From positions 186,001 through 250,000 of the forward strand of contig JAINUW010000096.1 of assembly GCA_020205615.1 (NCBI GenBank): a stretch of DNA of 64,000 nt, read 5' to 3'. Shown in pieces: positions 24,655-35,405 of this stretch; the first letter of the stretch is position 1, and every line of letters starts with the position of its first letter. The notes beneath the pieces were generated by a model. That model saw only the letters and a program-made list of their open reading frames with translations. It was not told the DNA's origin and ran no database searches. Source of the stretch: Panax quinquefolius. Lineage: Eukaryota > Streptophyta > Magnoliopsida > Apiales > Araliaceae. The position numbers and the translations under genes are program-made.

Positions 24655-24664
24655 CTATTTATAG
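24655..24664 (-). promoter_or_regulatory. TATA box of C 5' LTR
   Basis: CTATTTATAG on the plus strand is CTATAAATAG on the minus strand, upstream of the minus-strand leader. Likely promoter of element C genomic RNA. Confidence 0.65.
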
Positions 24665-24759
24665 GAAAATAAAATGCATAAGAATTAATCCATGAAACTC
24701 ATCTGGATTGATTTACTTTAACTCGACGGTCCATATTTAAAGAAAATCTTTTAAATAAA

Positions 24760-25090
24760 ATATAATATATTCTATTTATATAAAAAGATTTTTACTATGC
24801 AAACACTATATCGGGAATTACGCAAAACACTATATGCATAATAAAATATAATATATTCTATTTATAGAATAACTTTAATAAAGTATTCTACATTTTATAT
24901 AAAAAGATTTTACTACGCAAAACACTATGCATAATAGAATATAATATATTCTATTTATAGAATAACTTTAATAAAGTATTACATTTTATATAAAAAGATT
25001 TTTCTATGCAAAACACTATGCATAATAGATTATAATATATTCTATTTATATAATAACTTTAATAAAGTATTACATTTTATATAAAAAAGA
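24760..25090. repeat. U3 tandem repeat of C 5' LTR
   Basis: Four copies of the unit with TATAATATATTCTATTTATA, about 80-100 bp each, matching 8040-8375. Confidence 0.7.
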
Positions 25091-25604
25091 TGTTTCTATT
25101 TTATTACGTTAATAATACTGAATAAAACAAAACTTCTAAATCAACAATAATTGAATCAAATAATGTGAGATACTATGCATCAACCATTATAGCAATAATT
25201 GAACAAAACCGGGTGACTTCTCACATAAATATCAATAATCGTCTTTAGGGTGCTACTTATGCAACAACGCCAGACATCTTTTCTTTTACTATCGAGTAGT
25301 TCAACAAAGATCAGCGGTAAAACTTTCACGTTATTTTCAATAAAGTAATTTTTGTCATTTTCGAATCCGATAATAATTCTAGTTGTGGGGGTCTATTAAT
25401 GATTGTCTTCAGCATTTAATATTTTCTCGTTTAAAAGCGAATATTCCCTCACCAATCGAATATTATATAACAACTTGCATATTTTGCAAAATTTATAAAT
25501 ATTACCCCCAACTATAACATTATATTAACTCCACACCATAATATAAAAAAAATATTTCGAGAAATTTAAATCTTTATTTATAAAATCTGAGGTCTCACAG
25601 TTGT

Positions 25605-25861
25605 TTTCTTTCATCCAACCATTTTCCGTTATGTGGCCCACAAATGACTGCGCCGCCATACGGAGATTCCCGACAAAAAGAATATTCCACGACCAAACGA
25701 ATATTCCCCGACAGAAATGAATATTTTATAACCACTTGCTTATTTTGTAAACTTTGCACATTTCACCCATAACCAAAGCAATATATCAAATTAACCCTTA
25801 TTAATTTAGAATAATGAATAGAGAAAAATTTAATTTATTTATAATAAGTTGGGGTCTTACA
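25605..25861 (-). mobile_element. Solo LTR B, right segment (U3 end)
   Basis: It resumes LTR B after duplication gttgt (25600-25604) and ends GGGGTCTTACA at 25861, followed by actca, the duplication that proves B inserted in A. Confidence 0.9.
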
Positions 25862-25902
25862 ACTCAGAATAGGTGATGTATACCTATTTTGGGGGCGTCA
25901 CA
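25862..25902 (+). repeat. Last 41 bp of the 5' LTR of element A
   Basis: ACTCAGAATAGGTGATGTAT continues to GGGGGCGTCACA. It joins 3819 once B is removed, counting actca once. Confidence 0.92.
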
Positions 25903-25922
25903 GTTGGTATCAAAGCTTAGGG
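25903..25922 (+). other. Primer-binding site of element A
   Basis: GTTGGTATCAAAGCTTAGGG directly after the LTR end; initiator Met tRNA type. It identifies the split LTR as the 5' LTR of an element. Confidence 0.88.
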
Positions 25923-26089
25923 ATATGATCCCTAGCTTAAATGTGAGACAAGAACTACGAGGGGAGAGACGGGGAATCCCTTCGCTAGTATGACCTACCT
26001 AAATTTATTTGTTATTTAATTGGTTGGTCAGAGTATAGGGATAATATGTGATATGTTAATTAACCCTTATTTTGTGGCAGTATTTAAAA

Positions 26090-26417
26090 ATGGCATCCGA
26101 GAATGTTGTGAACGTCAATGGAGCACAGGAGACCGTTGAGTCTCCACAGATCACTAATTAGGATAATGTTCATCAAGAAGGCGACAATCCTCATGGAAAC
26201 AACAACATTGACCAAATGATGAACGATAGAATGTTCTGAGGCTTCATGCAATTCATGCAACATCAGGCGAGAGCGGCTCCTATCCAAAATGCAGGTGGAA
26301 ACACTGGCAACTCTCGGATGGTTACCGCCAAATAGTTCAAGGAGCTGGGACCACCGGAGTTTTTTGGAGAGCCAAAACCACTTAAGGCGGAGACGTGGAT
26401 AAAACAGATTAATAAGA
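26090..26417 (+). pseudogene. gag: gag of element A, N-terminal part, with stop codons
   Basis: ATG at 26090 opens MASENVVNVNGAQETVESPQ, nearly the same as gag of C. In-frame stops follow near codons 25, 49 and 82, two TAG and one TGA. These could come from CAA/CAG or CGA codons by C-to-T change. The frame then reads FKELGPPEFFGEPKPLKAET, typical of a retrotransposon gag capsid. It is cut by element G at duplication tattt (26418-26422) and continues at 47873. Confidence 0.88.
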
Positions 26418-27724
26418 TATTTTATAAGACCCCAAATTATTAATAAATAAAATTTAATTTCTTCTATTTATTATTTTGAAATAGTAAGGGTTGATTTGAT
26501 TAATGTGGTTAGTTATGGGTAAAATATAAATATTTCAAATAACCGGTGGTTATAAAATATTCATTTCGTCGTGGAATATTCTTCTTTGCTTGGGAATATT
26601 AAATGCGACAACTAGCCTTGACAAAATGTGGGCCCATATAAGGAATGCGATTGGATGAAGAAAGCGACAAGAATAAGTTGGTTATAAATAATGGTGTAGT
26701 TATTGCTAATTATCTTTGTTAAAATACTAAATTGGTTAAACACAAGAAGACGTGGTATTGCATAAATTATTGATTCTTACGTGAAGAAGGCACTACTCAA
26801 TAATTGTTACGTAATTACTATTCAAAAGTATTTTATTTTATTGATTCAATAATTTGCTGATTGATATTTTATATTACTTGTTGTTTCAATAATTGTCATT
26901 TACAGTATTTTCCATTATCGGAGCAATAATTAATATTATCCGAATAATATTATTGGATAACATTATTGGCAACGCCTAGAAAGTTTTGTCTCAAGGAGAG
27001 GTTAGTCATCTAATCATACAATACCAAGAAGTGAGAAATCCTTATCGAAAGCCCCTTATCCCGTGAAGCTACCGGTTGTCGATTGTGATTCGTAATATTA
27101 TTTATGAATAATTAATTATTGATTTATATGATGAGAAAAATATTAATTTTATGTGGTTATAGATGGAGAAAATTTTTAATGTGACAATTGTTGAAAATTA
27201 ATATTTTATCTTTTTCTGATAAATAATTCATTTAAATATATTATTTTAATAATATAATAATGGTGATATTTTTATAATAAATGTGAGATATATGAATATA
27301 TGAGGAAGAAGAGTATTTTTGTTGCATTAAATGATTAACACATGTTTTGTGTGTTCAGTGACCCCAATTCTTAATAGAAATTTGATTATAGCATGTAAAA
27401 TCACCCGTTTGTGGATTTGGTCAATTTACATTTGGAATTTGGAAAAATTCTTACGCAAAATTGTAGATAATGGAATTTCCTATAGAAAGTCTTGATTCAA
27501 TTTTTTACGATAAAAGGCTATTATTATGAATTATTGAAGTTTCAAGTTCAAATAATTGATTTTTGGAAGTTTTAATTATTTTAATTACAAAACATTTTTG
27601 GGCTTGGTGGGCTGCATTAAACATGTGCAAGGTGGCTGAATTTAGATTCAAGAGGTGGATTGAAAATTTTGTAAATATAATATTATTATATTAAATTTTC
27701 TACTTTGGTGTTCTAAGCAATTTC

Positions 27725-27734
27725 CTATAAATAG
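27725..27734 (+). promoter_or_regulatory. TATA box of G 5' LTR
   Basis: CTATAAATAG followed by GGTGCTTAGGTTAGAATTG. Confidence 0.68.
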
Positions 27735-28296
27735 GGTGCTTAGGTTAGAATTGAAAATCACACCAAAAACTGAAGTTTTCTCTCTATTTTTCTCTCTATA
27801 TATTGAGCGTATTCTTGTGAGTATTTTGATACTTTGAGTGTTGCTATACGGTGCAAGTTTAAGTCATAGCCTATATTCAGTGTTTCAACTAGAAGTACTG
27901 TCTTTACGAGGTAAGGGATATTATTTTTTTTTAAAATGATATTATTTCTTCTAATATCATTATGTCGAAGTATTGATTTGAAATTTTAATCAAATTTGGA
28001 ACTTTTTGTGTCGGATTTACTATTCACGTATACGACACTATCCACGTATACGGCACTATTCATCGAAAAAAGAAAAAAAAAATTCGTCCAAAATATCTAT
28101 TATGGATACTAGCTTTGATTGTATCCATGTTTTGATCATTCTTGAATTTTACACCACTATGATTATTTATAAGGTATTTTTGGACATGAAATAGCTGAAA
28201 TACGAATCCTTAATATTTATTCTTTTGTTTCACTGGATTCGTTTCCTTTAAAATATTTTTCATCATCCTCAGTCCTAAATGATGATTTTACTGAAT

Positions 28297-28424
28297 ATCT
28301 TTGGCCTGTAGTGCAAAGATTGATGATTATATAATGAATATCTTTTGCCCGTAGTGCAAAGATGAACAGGTGTTGAGATGAACATGACCAACTGATGAAT
28401 ATCTTTGGCCTGTAGTGCAAAGAT
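28297..28424. repeat. Hairpin units in G 5' LTR
   Basis: ATCTTTGgcctgtagtgCAAAGAT is perfect at 28297-28320 and again at 28401-28424, with a third, imperfect copy between. Stem 7 bp, loop 10 bases. Confidence 0.8.
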
Positions 28425-28977
28425 GAATATTTGATTCAAGATATGTATTGATGGATGTTACAGGGATAAAAATATTGTTGATGGATTGTTAAATTCATAG
28501 ATAATAGTAGATTTCATTCTCTACGTAACTTTCTTACATGAATTATTATTTTCATTTGTTAATATTGATCCGAAACTTGTTGTCTATTGTATTTTATCGA
28601 TTTTTCCCCTGTTGAGGACTAACGATAATTTGTTCTATATTATCTTTGTCATAATATTCTTTATTGGGCTAGTTGAGCTCACCATTTTCCTTTTGTTCCA
28701 TTTTTCTTCTCGGGAGGCGAGAATGTAGCGAGTACGAGCAGTGGGGTATGGAATGATGATTATAGAGAGAGAGTTGTTTAGTAGTCCTCACCATTTTTGT
28801 AAAATAATGTATAAATAATTGTGATGAGGATTTATTTGGGTATAGATATTATGTCAGAAGATAATATTTGTATTTAAACTCACAGCTTTTATTGTTGTAT
28901 TAATAAAGTTGTAGTTGTTTCGTACCATGTATTGACAACTCGGAATGGGTGATGTATACTATTGCGGGGGCGCCACG

Positions 28978-28997
28978 ATTGGTATCGTAGCTTAGGG
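28978..28997 (+). other. Primer-binding site of element G
   Basis: ATTGGTATCGTAGCTTAGGG, close to the PBS of A and C but with the CA of ATCAAAGC changed. Confidence 0.78.
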
Positions 28998-29165
28998 ATA
29001 TGATCTCTGGTGAAGATCGGGGAATAGAACTAGGAGGGGAGAGACGAGTAAATCCTTCGCTAGTGTGTTATACCTAAGCTTATTTGTTGGTCGGTCATAA
29101 TATAGGAATATTATGTGATTTGTTAATTTGTTTAATTAACCCTTATTTTATGGCCGTATTTAAGA

Positions 29166-30290
29166 ATGGCAACTGAGAATGTTAACAATGGAGTAAATGA
29201 GACTGTGGAGATGCAGGCTGACAATGTTCCTCCTGTGAACGACACCACTGAACAGATGATGAACGAGGGGATGTTTAGAAGCTTTTTGCAGTTCATGCAA
29301 AATCGACGAGGAGACTCGTGTTCAAAATACAAGAGAAAATGATAGCAAGTCACGGGTTGTTACAAATGCAAGCAGCCTAAAGAGTTGGGACCACCTGCAA
29401 TTGGGAAAGCCGGATCCAATTAAGGCGGAGACGTGGGTCAAACAAACCACCAAGATATTCGATGTCTTGGGATGCATGGAGGAGCAGAAGGTGCCATTCG
29501 CCACCTTTATGTTCCGTAATGACGCATATTATTGGTGGGAATCTGTGAAGTGTACCCACCCAACTACCGGCCAAAGATGTCTTGGGAGACATTTCAGAAA
29601 CTATTTAATGACAAATACTTTCCTGAAAGTGTTCGTCATATGAAGGAAGTGGAGTTTGTTAGACTGGAAAGTAATAACATGATGGTGTCCTGTCAGACGA
29701 GGAAAAGTTTGCAGAGTTATCGGTGTTTGCACCTCATTTGGTGGAGAATGAGGAACGATGACGCTGGATGTTTCTAAGAGGTTTGAAACCCAAGATACAA
29801 AGAAGATCTCATTTCTCATAAATTTTTCTCTATTCAGGATGTTGTAAACAGGCTCAATTGTTAGAAAGCGAGATAACGAGTACGCTCAATCGAGAGACCA
29901 TAACCGAGGATCATACCGTAGAGATAGCGGTCAATGTAATAACGATAACCGGTGGAGAAAGAAAAGAGCGGATAAAATGGTAACCACTAAAGTGGTAGTA
30001 ATGGCCATAAGAATAGAAGAAGCGAAGTGGGAGGAGATTTTAAAAGAGGAGATTTAACAATGACCATGTGAAGATCGCCAAAGACCAAAGAAGAATCGCG
30101 GTTCTACAGGGAGGAGAAACGACCACCGGTCAGATGCTACAAATGCGGAAAGAGGGACATATCGTACTCAAACCGCCTACAACGGTTCAAGGTATGCTAT
30201 AATTGTGGAAAGGAAGGACATATCGCTTCGAAGTTATGCGGTAGCGAAACCTAGTTTAATGGGGACGGTGACTCAAAAAGGTTGTCCCAG
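29166..30290 (+). pseudogene. gag: gag of element G, frameshifted
   Basis: ATG at 29166 opens MATENVNNGVNETVEMQADN, then EQMMNEGMFRSFLQFMQ. The capsid region is spread over two frames: KAETWVKQTTKIFDVLGC (29401 on) and, shifted, WETFQKLFNDKYFPESVRHM (29580 on). Two CCHC knuckles lie at 30138-30238, the first as CYKCGKR with an indel, the second [15 protein letters not shown]. Gag would form the particle and bind RNA. At least four frameshifts or stops make it non-functional as read. Confidence 0.87.
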
Positions 30291-30328
30291 AAAAGTCAAA
30301 GTCAACGGTTCTTGGAAGAGCGTTTGTT

Positions 30329-30997
30329 GTGACTGGTCAAAATACGAGGAACCCAAACGAGGTGATCACGGGTAAGCTATTTATAAATTCTTGCGAAGTT
30401 TATACCTTACTTGATACCCGTGCTACCCATTCATTTATCTCTCCTGCTTGTGCTCAACGTTTAAACTTGAAACCGGAGAAATTAGACTTTGATTTATCTG
30501 TGGAGACTCCATTAGGAGAAACTTTCATCATATCCATTGTTTATAAATCTTGTTTGATCCAAGTTAGCACCATTACCTTACCTGTTGACCTTATCTCTTT
30601 AAAGATACTTGCTTTTGATGTGATTTTAGGGATTGATTGGTTAACTACCCATCATGCCAAAATTGATTGTTTTCGAAAGGTTGTTAGCTTTCATATTCCT
30701 AAACAACCTGTTGTACAAATTCAAGCAACTAAACCATTAAAATCAATCACTGTCATATCTAATCATAAAGCTATTCGTTTATTGAAAAACAGATATAAAG
30801 CTTTCTTAGCCCATATTATGGATTTGAATAAAGACACGTCAAAATTGAATAATATTCCTGTTGTTATTGACTTTCCTAACGTATTTCCTGAAGAACTTCT
30901 CACTCTACCCCCAGAACGTGAATTTAAATTTTTTATTGATCTTGAACCTGGTACAAAGCCCATTTCTAAAAGCCCTATATCGAATGGCTCCTATTGA
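30329..30997 (+). pseudogene. Protease and RT linker of element G (retropepsin-like, RVP_2 type)
   Basis: A 222-codon open frame. Residues 29-38 read DTRATHSFIS, where the family has DTG or DSG; the active-site Gly codon is changed at 30419-30421. Residues about 90-103 (ILAFDVILGIDWL) form the second conserved block. The end, FPNVFPEELLTLPPERE then IDLEPGTKPIS, is the linker before RT. The frame is lost just after this. The protease would cut the gag-pol polyprotein in the particle. Confidence 0.85.
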
Positions 30998-31628
30998 ACT
31001 TCGTGGAGTTAAAGGTCCAACTACGTGAGAGTTGTTGGACATCGGTTTCATTCGTCCCAGTACATCTCCTGGGATGCTCTTGTTTTATTTGTAAAGAAGA
31101 AAGACGGAGTATGAGACTTTGTATTGACTATGGGAATTGAACCATGTCACCATCAAGAATAGGTATCCGCCTACCTCGTATTGATGACTGTTTGACGATT
31201 GCAAAGGAGCACAATTCTTTTCAAAGATCGATCTTCATTCGGATATCATCATTTGAAGATTAGAACCGACAATATTCCAAAGATCGCCGTAACTCTAAGA
31301 CGGGCATTATGAATTCCTAGTCATGTCTTTTGCATTGACTAATGCTCCCGCGCTTTTCATGGATATGATGAACCGAGTATTCAAGGATTATTTGGATCGA
31401 TTCGTTGTTGTCTTTATTGATGACATCCTCATATATTCTAAAAGTCATGAAGATCATGAGAACCATTTGAAGCTGGTACTCCAAAAGCTTCGTGAAAACA
31501 AGCTATATGCCAAGTCAAGAAATGCGAGTTCGGCTCGAGGAAGTAGCATTCCTTGGGCACGTGGTATCAAAACATGGAGTATCTCATTGACCCAAATAAG
31601 ATTGAAGCAATACAAAGTTGGGGAGTCG
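30990..31628 (+). pseudogene. Reverse transcriptase of element G, broken and cut by K
   Basis: Fragments in changing frames follow RT order: MAPIELRGVK, LLDIGFIRPSTSP, KNRYPP, KIDLHS, then a clean stretch from 31323 with [15 protein letters not shown] and the catalytic box [13 protein letters not shown] (FIDD at 31413-31424). After [14 protein letters not shown] the frame decays and solo LTR K interrupts the gene at 31628. It is the polymerase that would copy element RNA into DNA. Confidence 0.87.
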
Positions 31629-34050
31629 TGGACGCCCCCAAAATTAGGTATACGCCACCCATCTTGGGTCGCCACTTACATGGTACATAAATTCAAATAT
31701 AACTTACTAATATAATCTGCCGTGGTACAATACGACATAAATCGTGAGTTTGAATACAAATATTGTCTTCTAGATATTATACAAACTCAAAAGGAGTCCT
31801 CATTACAACTATTATCACACCATTTCACGTAATAGTGAGGACTACTAATGCTATCCTCTCGGACCATTACTCCGCTTCTCGACTGTCGTCCCGCCTATGT
31901 TCTCATTTCAAGAGATAAGGAAAGAAAGAAAGGGTGAGCTCAACTAGCCCAAGAAGAAATATTATGACTAAGATAATGCGTAATAAATTATCATTAGCCT
32001 TCAACAATGTTAAACTAATAAAATACAATAGACAACCGGTTTAACAATGAATACGCAATCCATTAAAAGAGTCAAGTAGAAAATAAAGTCTACTATCTTT
32101 TAGGTTTTAAAAGGTTTTCATAAATTTTTATCATTAAGACTCGGTTTAATGAATAAACCACAATATCTAATCATCCTCGCACCACGGCCAAGGATTTTCA
32201 TCAAATTATCAATGGTCATGACTATACCGAATCACCCCCGGTCATAATCATACCAAAAACTATCCATCAACGCATTACAGTGCCACCGAGGACTTTTATC
32301 ACATCATTTATAACAAGCCATGATTATACCGAATGATCCTCGGTCATAATCATACTAAGTTCATCTATATGCGTAAGCCAAAGATAACATAATATATCAT
32401 GAGGATGATGACAATGACATAATAATTCAATAAAACAAGTTCAAGAATTATTTTATCCAGAATTAATAACGCCCAAATTGTCAACAAGATATCTTGCTTA
32501 GAGAGTAAAATTCAAGAATGATCGGAAGAATATTTCCATGAAAGATATCGATGAAACGCAAATATCAAGGATATTCTACTAATTTCATGGAGTATAGAAG
32601 TCAAAGTTTTAACCAATTGGGTATAATAAAGAATGGAATAACAAAAGAAATCACCATGCATGCAGATTATGAGACAGAGAAAAAGTTATTCCAATGAATA
32701 ATAATAACTTAACTGTGTCGTGAAATTCACAATCGACAGGATGTTCCAATGTAATAATAAAGATGGAACCGGATCCGGTGTAAAACACACGATAGGATAT
32801 TCCAAATGAATGATAAAGACGGAACCGTGTCGGTGTAAAACACATGCATGGATGTTCCAACAGAATAATAAAGACGGAACCAGTCCGTGTAAAACACATG
32901 ACATGTGATGTTCCAAATGAATAATAGAAGAATGTCACCAAGTATAGGGTAAATCACAGATACAAAGTTATTCCAATGTAATAATAAGCAATGGAATAAC
33001 ATAAGGATTTCACCAAGTATATAGGTATGCGTGATATACAAAGTTATGTATAGGGTATGCCACTTTTACAAAAGTTATTCCAATAGAATAATAATGAATG
33101 GAATAATGTAAGTTCTCTTCATGAATAAGAAAGAATAACACCCCTTTACGGGTACAACAAATAATATTCCCTACCTTAGAAAGAACCGAATATTGGAAAA
33201 GTGAAGTAGCAAAATACTTTTTTCTTTTCTCTCTATAGATTTTCTCTCTATACTTTCTCTCTATAATTTCTCTCTCTAGAGTTTCAAAGTGAATTCGTAA
33301 GAAAATAATGAAGGAATGAGCTTCTATTTATAGGAAAATAGAATGCATAGTAATTAATCCATGAGCGGTCCAGATTGATTTACTTTAACTGACCATCCAT
33401 ATTTAAAGCAAAATCTTTTAAATAAAATATCATATATTCTATTTATATAAAAACATTTTACTATGCAAACACTACGCAACACTATACATATGCAACACTA
33501 TGCATAATAAAATATAATATATTCTATTTATAGAATAACTTTAATAAAGTATTCTGCTTTTATATAAAGATGTTTCGCTTTTATTACGTTAATAATACTG
33601 AATAAAACAAAACTTCATTATCGCTATAATAATTCATATTATTAATCGATAATAATGGAATCAAACATGTGACTTCTCACATAAGCATCAATAATCAATA
33701 CCGTGTGCTACTATGCAACCACACGACATCTTGTACTTTTTACTATCGAGTAGTTCAACAAGATCAACAGTAAAAACTTCCGCCGTTATTTCAATAAAAT
33801 ATTTTTGTCGTTTGCTTTCAATCCGACAATAATTTTGTTGTGGGGTCCACCAATGATTGAGCTGTTGTCATTAATATTCCTCGCTAAACCTAATATTCCC
33901 CACCAATCGAATATAATATAACCACTGTGATACTTTGCAAAATTTATAAATACTACCCATAACTATAATATTATCTCAAATTCACACCATAATATTAAAA
34001 ATTATTTCGACAAAATTTAAATCTTTATTGATAAAAATCGGGGTCTCACA
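31629..34050 (-). mobile_element. Solo LTR K inside G pol
   Basis: TGGACGCCCCCAAAATTAGG (one base short of TGTGACG) to GGGGTCTCACA, 2422 bp, no PBS or interior. The expected 5-bp duplication is imperfect: gagtcg on the left, gagca on the right. The pol reading (RT connection to KSVTK) resumes at once on the right, so the insertion is precise. TATA (minus strand) at 33324. U3 has two tandem units. Confidence 0.9.
33324..33333 (-). promoter_or_regulatory. TATA box of solo LTR K
   Basis: CTATTTATAG (minus strand CTATAAATAG), followed on the minus strand by AAGCTCATTCCTTC. Confidence 0.65.
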
Positions 34051-34640
34051 GAGCAAATCAAGTCGGTGACCAAAAGTCACGTAGCTTTCTCGGGCTAAAT
34101 TTGGTTATTATTGGAGATTCGTGGAAGGGTTTTTCTAATCGCTACTCCATTAACTCATTAACTCGGAAGGATACAAAATTCGATTTGGGAGCGAGGAACG
34201 CGAGAAGAGTTTCCAAGAGCTTAAAAGGAGACTTATTTTAAGCACTGCCTTCTAACAATACCATCCGATTCGGATGGATTTGTTATCTATAGTGATGCTT
34301 CGGGAAAAGGGTTAGGATGTGTTCTCATGTAACGTGGGAAAGTCATATAGCCACGCCTCATGACAACTTAAAGAATATGAGAGAAATTATCCTACTCATG
34401 ATCTAGAGTCAAGCAAATACAGTTTCGTGCTAAAGATCCGGAGGCACTATCTATATGGAGAGAAAGTGGAGATATATTCAGACCATAAAAGCCTCAAATA
34501 TTTCTTCACTCAAAAAGAACTCAACACGCTAAGAACAACGACGTTGGGCTTCGAGTTGTTAAAAGACTACGACCACACCATTCAATACCATCCTAGAAAA
34601 GCTTAACGTGGTAGCCGACGCTATTGAGTAGAAGATCATA
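34051..34640 (+). pseudogene. RT connection and RNase H of element G, broken
   Basis: It starts right of K with QIKSVTK, the RT C-terminal region. RNase H follows with IYSDASGKGLGCVLM (34283-34330, its first catalytic Asp within YSDAS), fragments of the YPTHDLE block, [20 protein letters not shown] and FFTQKELN (34440-34525), and the end [10 protein letters not shown] with VADA. Several stops and frameshifts. RNase H would remove the RNA strand during reverse transcription. Confidence 0.85.
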
Positions 34641-34859
34641 CGCAGAACGAAAAGCGATGATGTCAAGTATAACGACAGAGCCAACTTTAATAGAAAAGTT
34701 AAGGTTGCTCAAGCCACCCAATTCGAGTCGATGCATATGAAGAAGAAAGTACAAGAAGGTGTTATTCCCGAAGAGAGAATCGATGAAGAAGGAATACTTG
34801 AGTTCACCCTGCACTTTGTGTTCCTAACGACTACGATTTGAAGTATAAGATCATTAATT

Positions 34860-35404
34860 TTGAGGCACATAATACACCATTTTCAATCCATCTTCGAAGC
34901 ACCAAATGTTTCGTGATCTTCGACATACATTTTGGTGGAACAATATGAAGAGAGAGATTGCAAAGTTTATCTCGATGTGTTTAACTTGTCAACGTGTAAA
35001 AGGCGAGCATCAAGTGCCTAAGGGTCCGTTACAGAACCACTTGAGATTCGAAATGGAAGTGGGAACATATTACCATGGATTTCGTTACGGGTCTTCCCAC
35101 GGTTTCTCAAGGCATAAATGCTATTTGGGTTATTGTTGATAGATTAACCAAGTTCGCTTCATTTCTTGCCGACACGGAGACTTATTCCCTTGAACGCCTT
35201 GCTCAAATGTAACGTAAATGAGATTGTGAGGTTGTATGGCATGCCAAGATCCATAGTTTGGATCGTGACCCAAGATTCACTTTAAGATTTTTTTGGGTTA
35301 GCTTGCAAAAGCTATGGAATACCTTTGATTTACGATTGGGCCTTTAAGATACCATCCTCAAACCAGACGGACAATCGAGAGGTCTATTCAAACTCTTGAA
35401 GATT
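34860..35404 (+). pseudogene. Integrase of element G: zinc finger and catalytic core, broken
   Basis: The HHCC finger reads HLRSTKCF / TKMFRDLRHTFWW then CLTCQRVKGEH (34890-35010). The core follows in mixed frames: MDFVTGLPTVSQGINAIWVI (first catalytic Asp), DRDPRFT (second), and QTDGQS then LFKLL, where SER with the third acidic residue is expected. It stops at the copia insertion H. About 85 residues normally found between this point and the part at 44705 are missing. Confidence 0.85.
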
Positions 35405-35405
35405 T

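Larger units (their letters stand above)
6054..25599 (-). mobile_element. Element C: Ty3/gypsy with gag and protease only, host to E and D
   Basis: Minus-strand element between duplications gttgt (6049-6053 and 25600-25604). It has two LTRs of about 2.77 kb, a PBS beside the right LTR and a PPT beside the left one. After removing E and D, the interior is only about 4 kb: gag, protease, a pol relic and a 1.8-kb non-coding 3' module. Reverse transcriptase and integrase are absent, so any recent movement would have needed enzymes from a relative such as G. Gag and protease are broken by stops and frameshifts. Confidence 0.9.
22837..25599 (-). repeat. 5' LTR of element C
   Basis: 2763 bp, TGTGACGCCCCCAAAATTAG to GGTCTCACA, followed by duplication gttgt. 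It pairs with 6054-11076 after removal of E. TATA is on the minus strand at 24655-24664. Hairpin, leader minisatellite (24000-24430, inverted) and U3 repeats (24760-25090) are all present. Confidence 0.92.
26423..28977 (+). repeat. 5' LTR of element G
   Basis: It starts TATAAGACCCC (TG of the canonical end read as TA) and ends GGGGGCGCCACG. It matches the 3' LTR at 45275-47872. Its central part has a minisatellite remnant with TACGACACTATCCACG (about 28015-28060) and the hairpins at 28297-28424. Confidence 0.92.

Noticed and set aside
28390..28424. Hammerhead ribozyme-like word CTGATGA followed by a stem
   Set aside because: The stem ATCTTTG/CAAAGAT is present, but the required GAAA after it is not (GAATA here), and there is no cleavable third helix. 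It is the common LTR hairpin.
31323..31715. 130-codon frame that looks like a longer RT
   Set aside because: Only the part to 31628 is RT; the rest reads through into solo LTR K.
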